DNA from: Hyphomicrobiaceae bacterium
GTDB taxonomy: Bacteria; Pseudomonadota; Alphaproteobacteria; Rhizobiales; JAKIUO01
NCBI GenBank assembly: GCA_021647535.1
Contig: JAKIUO010000046.1
Span: 1-17,049 of the forward strand
DNA length: 17,049 nucleotides
Direction of reading: 5' to 3'
The notes under the pieces were generated by a model. It made no database searches and was not told the DNA's origin. It saw only the letters and a list, made by a program, of their open reading frames with translations. The position numbers were made by a program, and so were the translations under genes. Positions 7,584 through 13,402 of this stretch are shown one piece after another (positions within the stretch are counted from its first letter, which is position 1; the number at the start of each line of letters is the position of its first letter).

Positions 7584-8010
7584 GCTATACCCTAATCTGG
7601 TGTATGAGGGTTTGCGGACAGGCGGTGGTTCTGGTTGAATTGTTGTTGCAAGACTTCAAGGCAACCAAAGGAGAACCACCACCATGAGTGACGATAACAT
7701 CATTGATCTGGCCTCGCAAAGTGCTCGATTTGATCCCCTGAATGATCTTTTGCAAAAGGGGGCTCGTCAGCTGATTGCGCAAGCGGTTGAGGCCGAGCTG
7801 GCGGGCCTACTGGACGCCCATGCATCAAAGGCGCACCTTCGAGGACAAGGCGGCGGTGGTGCGCAATGGCTATCATCCTGAACGCCAGTTGCAAACCGGT
7901 ATTGGGCCGGTGAGCGTCAGGATTCCCAAGGTTCGCGCCCGCGATGGCAAGCCCGTGAGCTTCCATTCGGCGCTGGTGCCGCCTTGTGTGCGCAAGACGC
8001 AATGGTTGTG
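7582..8010 (+). mobile_element. IS256-family insertion sequence remnant (left part)
   Basis: The left terminal repeat is at 7582-7606, inverted relative to 7411-7435. The untranslated leader contains a long stem, GGTGGTTCT-GGTTG (7624-7637) with CAACC (7662-7666) and AGAACCACC (7672-7680), bulging and partly hiding the AAGGAG ribosome site (7668-7673) before the ATG at 7684. The right part is lost, replaced by group II intron sequence from around 7985-8012; no right end was found here. Exact right boundary is uncertain. Confidence 0.7.
7684..8010 (+). pseudogene. Frameshifted, truncated IS256-family (mutator-type) transposase
   Basis: The first frame from ATG 7684 gives FDPLNDLLQKGARQLIAQAV followed by EAELAGLLDAHA, the usual N-terminus of IS256 transposases. 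After about 7820-7835 the homology continues in the next frame (+1): FEDKAAVVRNGYHPERQLQT, GIGPVSVRIPKVRARDGKPV and SFHSALVPPCVRKT. That second part should lead to the DDE catalytic core (family length about 400 residues), but matching stops near 8000-8010, so no catalytic Asp/Asp/Glu is present. Both a frameshift and a 3' truncation make it inactive. Confidence 0.85.
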
Positions 8011-8011
8011 T

Positions 8012-8390
8012 AACACGAACCGGCTAATTCGCATCTGTGGGTTGAAGTTGCACCTTTACTGAGATGGCTTGATCGGTGAACTATCAACAGCGCCAAGGAA
8101 CCTTATGCCAAAGGCGTTCAAATCATCGAACCTTAATCCGGCTCGGTGGCAGACAGCAAAGCAATTGCAGTATGCCTTTGTTTGTTGGTAGCGACTTGTG
8201 GAACGCAAGGATAAAGACTGCGGTCGGCAGCCTACTGCATACACTAAAGGTCCAAACATATGAACGAGGGAAGGCGTGGAATGGATGCCAAGGGAACACA
8301 CCCCGATGCCATCTACGCTGACGGAGTTCCCGTAGTAGTCCGAGGCAGGGAAAGCCTGCTACATGGCGAAGGGGAGGGTTGTGTAATCTG
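8012..8390 (+). mobile_element. Group II intron 5' fragment (domain I), truncated
   Basis: Sequence around 8215-8375 has the character of group II intron domain I upstream of a reverse-transcriptase ORF: ACGAGGGAAGGCGTGGAATG, then GGATGCCAAGGGAACACACC, then GACGGAGTTCCCGTAGTAGT, then AGGCAGGGAAAGCCTGCTAC and ATGGCGAAGGGGAGGG. No RT/maturase ORF and no domain V/VI hairpin follow, so only the 5' part remains. A GTGTG-like 5' start could be GTGTAACACG (about 8009) or GTGTGCGC (7985); the second also encodes IS256 residues, so the boundary is uncertain. The intron interrupts the IS256 transposase coding sequence. Recognised by recall of conserved intron text, not by folding. Confidence 0.65.
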
Positions 8391-8400
8391 ATGTCTGTAA

Positions 8401-8568
8401 ATTGGGGTGATCTTTCTGCCAGCGACCAAAGACCTTGAGGCATTTATTGATCAACATCGGGAAGCTACGCCCGTTGCTGTTCCTGTCGAAAGTGATATCG
8501 TTAAGCGCAAACGTGGCCGCCCGACGATTGCAGAGCAGGTTGCGCGTGACGCGGGCCTTCCTCAATGA
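8401..8568 (+). pseudogene. 3' tail of an unrecognised gene
   Basis: An open frame with no ATG start runs from a stop at 8398 to TGA at 8566-8568. It contains LPATKDLEAFIDQHREATPV, then a basic KRKRGRPT patch resembling an AT-hook, and ends EQVARDAGLPQ. It starts right where the group II intron text ends, so it looks like the surviving C-terminus of a gene cut by the mobile DNA. I do not recognise the family. It ends 22 bases before the hipB stop on the other strand. Confidence 0.4.
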
Positions 8569-8590
8569 GGCCTGCATCAGCAAAACAAAG

Positions 8591-8803
8591 TTACGCCAAG
8601 CCAAGCGATTGCAAGATTTTCAGGGCAGAGGCAAGGGTCAGGCTTGTCTTGCCCTGCTCGAAGCTGTTGACCGTCGGGCCACTGACGCCAGCAAGCACCG
8701 CAAGCTGTTTTTGAGTGAGCCTTTGTTGTTTGCGGCGACTTATCGCTTCGTCGACGATCTCTTGCCAATCAAGGCGCCAAGGGGTTTTAGAGTTCCATTC
8801 CAT
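8591..8803 (-). CDS. hipB: HipB-like XRE-family antitoxin/repressor
   Basis: A 70-residue Cro/C1-type helix-turn-helix protein, predicted to neutralise HipA and repress the operon. The HTH is at about residues 28-65, with the scanning and recognition helices in QKQLAVLAGVSGPTVNSFEQ (31-50) followed by GKTSLTLASALKILQSLGL. It is encoded after hipA and overlaps the last 64 bases of hipA in another frame, the reverse of the E. coli hipB-hipA order. A weak GGAA ribosome site precedes the ATG at 8803, so expression probably depends on coupling to hipA translation. There is little sequence after the HTH, so the flexible C-terminal tail of E. coli HipB is absent. Confidence 0.85.
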   Translation of the reverse strand: MEWNSKTPWRLDWQEIVDEAISRRKQQRLTQKQLAVLAGVSGPTVNSFEQGKTSLTLASALKILQSLGLA

Positions 8804-9963
8804 CTTTTTTCCATGAAGGTTATGAGTTGATCTTTCAGCGCCTGACTTCCTGCATTCGATGCATGAACCGTTTCTTTGGCGGCGTCAATATTGACAGCGA
8901 GTTCATCGACGGCCATTTTTATAGCGGCCTTGGAAAGTTTGAATTCTTCCCCCATTTTGATGAGGGAACCGGGTTTTATGCTGCCAATGGGCAAATCATG
9001 CGCCCCGCCTATCGCCAGCGGCATTGTCTTGTAATTATACAGTGCCGCTGCCACCTGATCATAGGATGGCGTCAGGCGCAGCCCTGAATCTGTGTGAAAC
9101 ATAGCAAAGTTCTTCAAGTGCATGTCCGTGTTGCCAACAAGAATACCCGTCAGGATACGCAAATATAGCCGGTAAATCTCGGTCGGGATGCAGCCCTCGG
9201 TCTCACGCAGAAAATCTGCCATATCCTTATGCGCACCATCATATTTGGCTTTTGAGGGGCGTCCTAAAAGCTGATTGAACTCTTCAAAGTGAATGCGTTG
9301 CCCATCGCTGCTGCGGTCAAAGCGCTTGATAATAAGCGCCTCTTCCTCTGTGCCCTCGATACCATCAATGTGCAATTGCGCAATATCATCCTTGGGGTGC
9401 AAGGCCTTGAAAGCCTGCATGGTCAGATATTCATTCGCCACAAGATCGCTGTGGCCCTCTGAAGGGAATTTGGCGATGTGAGAGCTTAGTTCGTTAATTT
9501 TTGCCGGATAAAATTTCCCGTTCCGTTCGACAAGCGCCAGTTTTGGCTGAACGCCGGAAAGTGAAGCGCGGCTTGTTAAAACCGCCAGCTCTTTCGGATC
9601 ATCCATATCCGTCAGCGTTTTACTAAACTCTGCCGGTTCTGGATCAACGATAGAAACTGCGCCCGCGCAATCAAAGCCAAAAGCAAGTAGTAATTCAAAG
9701 CGGGTTGCAGCGCGTCTTCCCAAAAATCTTGATTGTGCATCGGCCAGCCATCCTTCTGCGACCAGATTATCAAAGAAAGGATGCAAGCCTGATTGGCTCA
9801 AAAAGGGCTCTTCACGCAAGGAGAGTGTGTGGGCAATTGCAGGCTGGCTGGTGGCAAGATAAGATTGGTCATAGGCAAATGACATGCGCTCACCCGGCTC
9901 TTCGCGCAGAATGCCAGCGAAATGCTCTTTATAATAAACTCTGCCCCATAATAGGCCTGCCAC
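8740..9963 (-). CDS. hipA: HipA-family serine/threonine kinase toxin
   Basis: Type II toxin kinase; E. coli HipA phosphorylates glutamyl-tRNA synthetase and causes growth arrest. The 407-residue protein is full length: an N-terminal subdomain (about 1-100, including the MSFAYDQSYL stretch), the Ser-rich loop SLSGVQPK (134-141), KRFDR (213-217), the catalytic GNTDMHLKNF (277-286) and SYDQV (300-304, metal-binding Asp302). The start is GTG at 9963 with AAGGA eight bases upstream. It is the first gene of a two-gene operon, hipB overlapping its 3' end, with a near-consensus promoter at 9998-10026. All visible catalytic residues are intact, so it should be active. The target is not determined by sequence; the SxS loop (Ser134, Ser136) offers possible autophosphorylation sites. 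Confidence 0.92.
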   Translation of the reverse strand: MAGLLWGRVYYKEHFAGILREEPGERMSFAYDQSYLATSQPAIAHTLSLREEPFLSQSGLHPFFDNLVAEGWLADAQSRFLGRRAATRFELLLAFGFDCAGAVSIVDPEPAEFSKTLTDMDDPKELAVLTSRASLSGVQPKLALVERNGKFYPAKINELSSHIAKFPSEGHSDLVANEYLTMQAFKALHPKDDIAQLHIDGIEGTEEEALIIKRFDRSSDGQRIHFEEFNQLLGRPSKAKYDGAHKDMADFLRETEGCIPTEIYRLYLRILTGILVGNTDMHLKNFAMFHTDSGLRLTPSYDQVAAALYNYKTMPLAIGGAHDLPIGSIKPGSLIKMGEEFKLSKAAIKMAVDELAVNIDAAKETVHASNAGSQALKDQLITFMEKRWNGTLKPLGALIGKRSSTKR

Positions 9964-9997
9964 GGTAAAATTCCTTTTATTTTTATCCTCTCAAATC

Positions 9998-10026
9998 ATT
10001 ATATAGTAAAGCATAGTTTACTTCAA
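9998..10026 (-). promoter_or_regulatory. hipAB promoter with palindromic operator in the spacer
   Basis: On the minus strand TTGAAG (10026-10021) and TATAAT (10003-9998) are separated by exactly 17 bases, a near-perfect sigma-70 promoter about 35 bases from the hipA GTG. The inverted repeat AGTAAAGCATAGTTTACT (10005-10022, 6-bp arms) fills the spacer, an ideal place for HipB-type autorepression. It differs from the E. coli HipB site (TATCC-N8-GGATA). Confidence 0.75.
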
Positions 10027-10035
10027 GTTCACTTT

Positions 10036-10077
10036 TATGCGCCATCTGGTAAAGCATGTTTTGCCAGATGGCGCATA
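10036..10077. repeat. Perfect 14-bp inverted repeat upstream of hipAB
   Basis: TATGCGCCATCTGG (10036-10049) pairs perfectly with CCAGATGGCGCATA (10064-10077) around a 14-base loop. It sits between the 3' end of the DUF2062 gene and the hip promoter. On the plus strand TTCTTTTTTCTTC follows a few bases later; on the minus strand no T-run follows. It could be a terminator, a mobile-element tip or a protein site. Confidence 0.6.
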
Positions 10078-10322
10078 AGGTCTATTCTTTTTTCTTCTTA
10101 TCCAGTTTTGCGAACGAAAATGGTCGGCCATAAAACTCATTACCGAGCTATGAATTGAATTGCCCTGGGACTGGTCCCCAAACCCCATGATTAAAATGGT
10201 TTCCAAAGTGCTCAAATAGCGCAGCGATAGCACAACTATAAGAGGCTTGCCTTTGGTTCCAGTAAGCTGCCAAGCCTTGCAGAGAGAAAGGTGGGCCAGC
10301 GAGGGCAGTGCCTGCAAGGCGC
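10078..10322. other. Gene-poor stretch between hip promoter and DUF2062 gene
   Basis: No gene was recognised; a minus-strand open frame of about 99 codons (10018-10317) has no family-like features and covers the hairpin, so I do not call it. GAATTGAATTGCCC (10152-10165) is the exact reverse complement of 14 bases of the left end of repeat B (14859-14872) and close to the ends of repeat C, so it may be a stranded end of that repeat family. Confidence 0.4.
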
Positions 10323-10910
10323 TTATGCAGCGGTTTTTGATTTAGGTTTGCTGTTTTTGACCATGCGGCGGGCGCGGTTTTCGCGGTGTTTTACGACATA
10401 ATTATAGGCGACTTTATAGCCCAGCCAGCTGGAGAGAATGGCCCAGGGGATGGAGCCTAAAAACATCGGCACGCCCCAGCCTTTGAACAGGTTGACCATC
10501 CACAGGCTGATTTTTCCCCAGAACGTCAGATCCGGATTATTATTGATTTCGCCTACCAGATGCGAGAATTGGTCAAAGCCCGATATGTCGGCCCAGCTAT
10601 TGCCCAGCATGATTTGGCCAGTGAGATAGAACAGATAATAGAGCGGGATCATGGTGAAGACGTTGGAGGTCCAGGTCCAGCCAAGTCCGGCCAGTAGGGA
10701 AAATTCCCACTTGACGACTTTGGTGAGAAACAGCCAGGTGCCAGCAATCATGAACATCTGGATGCCGATGGTTGGGGTCATGGCGAGCAGCATACCGACG
10801 GCCACACCGCGCGCCGTAAATTCTGGCGGGTGCTTTGATCTTTTGAGTGGCACCACGAGGCGATATTTGGCCCCGCGCTGCAAATTTTTATGCCAGCTGT
10901 GTCTACGCAA
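10323..10910 (-). CDS. DUF2062 family inner-membrane protein
   Basis: Membrane protein of unknown function. The hallmark of DUF2062 is visible: a basic amphipathic N-terminus, then PPEFTARGVAVGMLLAMTPT (28-47) followed by IGIQM and hydrophobic helices at about 35-62, 72-100 and 140-175. The C-terminus is strongly basic (KHRENRARRMVKNSKPKSK), likely cytoplasmic. The start is uncertain: the open frame begins after a stop at 10923-10925 and the best start near the N-terminus is TTG at 10910, without a clear ribosome site. The 240 bases upstream (10926-11151) hold nothing I recognise. Family call is good; start is weak. Confidence 0.8.
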   Translation of the reverse strand: MRRHSWHKNLQRGAKYRLVVPLKRSKHPPEFTARGVAVGMLLAMTPTIGIQMFMIAGTWLFLTKVVKWEFSLLAGLGWTWTSNVFTMIPLYYLFYLTGQIMLGNSWADISGFDQFSHLVGEINNNPDLTFWGKISLWMVNLFKGWGVPMFLGSIPWAILSSWLGYKVAYNYVVKHRENRARRMVKNSKPKSKTAA

Positions 10911-11151
10911 AAGGTGAACTTTTCAAAATGAGGGGACTTTCAATCCAAGTCCCGTGGAGAAAACAGAAAGATGGAAAAGCAGAAGGGCGGAAAAATAGAA
11001 TAATTGTTCTGGATGAAAAACCCTCACTCTACATCGTTATGATCTGATAGAGAACATTGTACTCGTCAAGAGTTTTTCAAGATGCTGTGGCAAATTTAGG
11101 ACAAGCGCGACCTTTGGTAGCATTCTTGCGGAATGGTGGATAGGCAGTCGG

Positions 11152-11195
11152 CCCGTTGAACGCCTATTTCTTGCCCGATGAACGCCTATTTCTTG
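11152..11195. repeat. 22-bp tandem duplication at a gene's 3' end
   Basis: Units 11152-11173 and 11174-11195 differ at one base; each contains TGAACGCCTATTTCTTG. The second unit includes the last codons and stop (Lys-Lys-TAG, minus strand) of the CxxC gene, so the first carries a duplicated stop downstream. Looks like slipped-strand duplication. Confidence 0.75.
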
Positions 11196-11518
11196 TAAGG
11201 CAGGCCGCGTCTTTTGTTAGTCTGCCGCTCGCGTCGCCACGTCACATTATCGGGATGGCCGCGAAAATCCTCGATTTCATCAATTTCGCAAGTGGCATTG
11301 ACCGGCAGCTCAAGGGCATCCAGAATATAGGCGGAACAGCCACTGGTGAACTGGCGCGGATGACCGCAGACATCACACAAGATATAGGCGCGAAAATTGA
11401 TAATGCGGCGTTTCCAGCGACGCGGCAGGGCATCTTTAAGATCCATAATGCCTTCGACCTTGACCTCATCTTCAATATGACAGGCTTCGCAGCTGATTTT
11501 GTGACTATGGCCGCTCAT
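11186..11518 (-). CDS. Small hypothetical protein with paired CxxC motifs (zinc-ribbon-like)
   Basis: A 110-residue soluble protein with CEAC (10-13) and CDVC (48-51), spaced as in a treble-clef or zinc ribbon, plus single cysteines at 61 and 77. The N-terminus MSGHSHKISC adds two histidines. The middle is basic (LPRRWKRRIINFRAYI), and the C-terminus ends RRERQTNKRRGLPYKK, which suggests nucleic-acid or ribosome contact, but that is inference. An AAGGA site lies about nine bases before the ATG at 11518. The gene stands alone between DUF2062 (same strand) and leuD (opposite strand), with which it shares a divergent 215-base intergenic region. I do not recognise a named family. Confidence 0.65.
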   Translation of the reverse strand: MSGHSHKISCEACHIEDEVKVEGIMDLKDALPRRWKRRIINFRAYILCDVCGHPRQFTSGCSAYILDALELPVNATCEIDEIEDFRGHPDNVTWRRERQTNKRRGLPYKK

Positions 11519-11733
11519 GGAGAGTGTTCCTTATCTTATACGCATGACAGGCTGCCTGTTCGCAAAAAGAGATGCGCGCCAAGCAGAAATGCAGGTGCTA
11601 ACGAGTTGCAGTTTTAGTCTAGCGCAATATGATGCGGTTGTCACCTGCGTCAAAACTCACCAGTCGTTTGCAAAAAACGTCGATTTGTGCGATTTCTATT
11701 GAGAGCATCATAACAAGCTGTGAGCGGAGCAAT

Positions 11734-12339
11734 ATGGAAAAATTCACGAAATTGACGGGCGTTGCCGCCCCCTTGGCGATGATCAATGTGGATACGGACA
11801 TGATCATTCCCAAACAGTTTTTAAAAACGATTGAGCGCACGGGGCTTGGCAAGCACCTGTTTCATGAAATGCGCTATGATGAGACCGGCGCGGAAATCGA
11901 AGATTTTGTGCTCAACAGGCAGGCCTGGCGCACGGCGAAAATCCTTGTGGCTGGTGATAATTTTGGCTGTGGTTCGTCACGTGAACATGCGCCCTGGGCC
12001 ATCGCTGATTTTGGCATACGCTGTGTGATTGCGCCCGATTTTGCTGACATATTCTATAATAACTGTTTCAAGAATGGTATTTTGCCGATCAGACTGCCGC
12101 AAGAACAAATCGACTTGCTGATGGATGATGCGCAGCGCGGTGCCAATGCAGTGATCAGCATCGACTTGGAAAAGCAAGAAATTAGCGGGCCGGATGGCGG
12201 TCAGGTCAGTTTTGAGATTGACCCGTTTCGCAAGCACTGCCTGCTGGAGGGGCTGGACGATATCGGGCTGACCTTGCAAAAATCGGAGGCGATTGAAGAT
12301 TATGAAGAAAAAACCTCGCAAAACCATCCATGGCTTTAG
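11734..12339 (+). CDS. leuD: 3-isopropylmalate dehydratase small subunit LeuD
   Basis: With LeuC it isomerises 2- to 3-isopropylmalate in leucine synthesis; cytosolic heterodimer, the small subunit forming the substrate-specific swivel domain. The 201-residue product is of usual length, with MINVDTDMIIPKQFLKTI (16-33), FGCGSSREHAPWAI (77-90) and the DIFYNNCFKNGILPI segment. I chose ATG 11734 (GGAG four bases before its spacer); an upstream ATG at 11629 adds 35 residues unlike the family. leuC is not in this window, though it often sits just upstream in alphaproteobacteria. Two small membrane-protein genes follow on the same strand before leuB. Confidence 0.96.
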   Translation: MEKFTKLTGVAAPLAMINVDTDMIIPKQFLKTIERTGLGKHLFHEMRYDETGAEIEDFVLNRQAWRTAKILVAGDNFGCGSSREHAPWAIADFGIRCVIAPDFADIFYNNCFKNGILPIRLPQEQIDLLMDDAQRGANAVISIDLEKQEISGPDGGQVSFEIDPFRKHCLLEGLDDIGLTLQKSEAIEDYEEKTSQNHPWL

Positions 12340-12382
12340 TAATGAGCTTTAGTAGTGGGCTTTCGTAACGGGCTATGGGACG
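12331..12382 (+). repeat. Degenerate 13-bp tandem repeat across the leuD stop
   Basis: Units at 12331, 12344, 12357 and (partial) 12370 share the pattern GGCTTTAGTAAT/GAGCTTTAGTAGT/GGGCTTTCGTAAC/GGGCTATGGGAC. The first unit contains the leuD stop (TAG 12337-12339). Likely replication slippage at the 3' end; no terminator stem was seen here. Confidence 0.6.
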
Positions 12383-12414
12383 AGGCCTTTGAAACTGAGA
12401 AAATCGGAAATTAA

Positions 12415-12651
12415 ATGTTTGAAAAACTTGCAACAGGTGAGGCCGTCAAGGCGCTAGGGCTCATGCCAGAGGATGGGTTCTGGTTGGCAATAGTTCTTTT
12501 GCTGTTGAGCCTTTTGATCGAGCTGGCGCTTTTTAAGTCTGTGCGCGACCGGCGTGTGTTTGGCAAGAAAACGGTGGTCAGTGCGACGATTGCCCTAGCG
12601 GTTATTTCTCTGGTGTGTGCCGTTAGTGGATTGTTATTACTGTTTTTTTAG
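12415..12651 (+). CDS. Small two-helix membrane protein (hypothetical)
   Basis: A 78-residue protein with two hydrophobic helices, about 22-41 and 56-78, joined by a basic loop (KSVRDRRVFGKK, 42-53) that should face the cytoplasm. The start is ATG 12415 with GGAAA seven bases upstream. It lies 75 bases after leuD and 33 bases before a second protein of the same layout, so the three are probably cotranscribed. No named family was recognised; coding is supported by the ribosome site, consistent base usage and helix pattern. Confidence 0.7.
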   Translation: MFEKLATGEAVKALGLMPEDGFWLAIVLLLLSLLIELALFKSVRDRRVFGKKTVVSATIALAVISLVCAVSGLLLLFF

Positions 12652-12684
12652 GAGATATTTTTAGTATAGGGGGAGGGAGTGAAA

Positions 12685-12909
12685 ATGGAAGTAGCAATGG
12701 AACCATCTATAATGGGGTTGGCGCCTGATGTGGCGCAGGGCTTGTCTGTGTTGTTGTTTGTGCTGGCCGCATTGATGCTGTTACTGGTGAGTTATGCCGT
12801 CATGAAGCGTCGTCGGCAGGGGCAAAAAGGTCTGCCGGGGGCTGGTGTTGCGCTGTTGATGATTGGCGTTGCGAGCTTTGTCGGTGCGCTGATTTTGAAA
12901 ATCTTGTAA
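12685..12909 (+). CDS. Second small two-helix membrane protein (hypothetical)
   Basis: A 74-residue protein with helices at about 17-40 and 54-73 and a basic turn (MKRRRQGQKG) between, the same topology as the preceding gene. The ATG at 12685 is preceded by GGGAGGGAG about six bases away; a GTG two codons earlier is less likely because it overlaps that site. It may be a diverged relative of its neighbour, but similarity beyond topology is weak. The gene faces a convergent minus-strand gene, with a terminator hairpin between. Function unknown. Confidence 0.7.
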   Translation: MEVAMEPSIMGLAPDVAQGLSVLLFVLAALMLLLVSYAVMKRRRQGQKGLPGAGVALLMIGVASFVGALILKIL

Positions 12910-12969
12910 AGGAATGCGGCTGTTGAGCGAATGCGAAGGAATGCAGCTCTTTTGGTTCTGCTTGCTTTT

Positions 12970-13000
12970 CCTGTTTTCCAAGCAAAGCTTGGAAAACAGG
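12970..13000. terminator. Probable bidirectional terminator hairpin
   Basis: A perfect 14-bp stem, CCTGTTTTCCAAGC / GCTTGGAAAACAGG, with a 3-base AAA loop lies between convergent genes (12909 end and 13061 end). The following run ATTTCTAAA is only weakly T-rich, so efficiency is uncertain. Confidence 0.7.
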
Positions 13001-13060
13001 ATTTCTAAACCTAGGGCTTATGGGTAAATACTTCGTCATGCTGTTCGACGAGCTGCAGAA

Positions 13061-13402
13061 TTAACGCCCACCATTTCTAGATTGTGCACTTCTTTTTCCA
13101 CATCGACGCCCTATTGCATCCAGCTGATCAGGAGTATCACAAGGAAAGGCGGAAGATGAAGCGGAAGTATAAGTGTAAGTGTAAGTTCTTGAAGCTGTAT
13201 TTATATAGTCTGTAGATGACTTGTGTTTTTTTCTATCACTTTCTAGGAGATACCTGCATTCAGGTCGTGTCTCTACCCTATAGTCACCTGTTGGAGCCTC
13301 AATCATTATACTCTGGTTATATTTACAGTCATATTTGGCATGAGCTAAATTTGACCATGAGACGAGAAATAAAAGGCTAGTAACCAGGTGAATATTATTC
13401 AT
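13061..13402 (-). CDS. Small secreted Cys-containing protein with Thr-Tyr repeat (hypothetical)
   Basis: A 113-residue protein with a signal peptide (hydrophobic 5-18, likely cleavage after Ala22 in NLAHA). The mature part has four cysteines (26, 49, 88, 101), which could form two disulfides. A Thr-Tyr repeat (TYTYTYT, 73-79) is encoded by a 6-bp microsatellite, followed by a Ser-rich link. AAGAG lies seven bases before ATG 13402. Base composition is visibly more AT-rich than leuD or leuB around it. It interrupts the leuD-to-leuB direction, which suggests a later insertion. No family recognised. Confidence 0.6.
   Translation of the reverse strand: MNNIHLVTSLLFLVSWSNLAHAKYDCKYNQSIMIEAPTGDYRVETRPECRYLLESDRKKHKSSTDYINTASRTYTYTYTSASSSAFPCDTPDQLDAIGRRCGKRSAQSRNGGR
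13165..13188. repeat. 6-bp microsatellite, four units, inside the secreted protein gene
   Basis: AAGTAT, AAGTGT, AAGTGT, AAGTTC in a row; on the minus strand these encode alternating Thr and Tyr. Being six bases long the unit can change number without a frameshift. Confidence 0.7.

Noticed and set aside
10018..10317. 99-codon minus-strand frame between hipA and DUF2062
   Set aside because: Runs through the perfect hairpin and shows no domain or good ribosome site.
10847..11047. 66-codon plus-strand frame at the start of the DUF2062 gene
   Set aside because: Overlaps the DUF2062 N-terminus antisense and has no family features.
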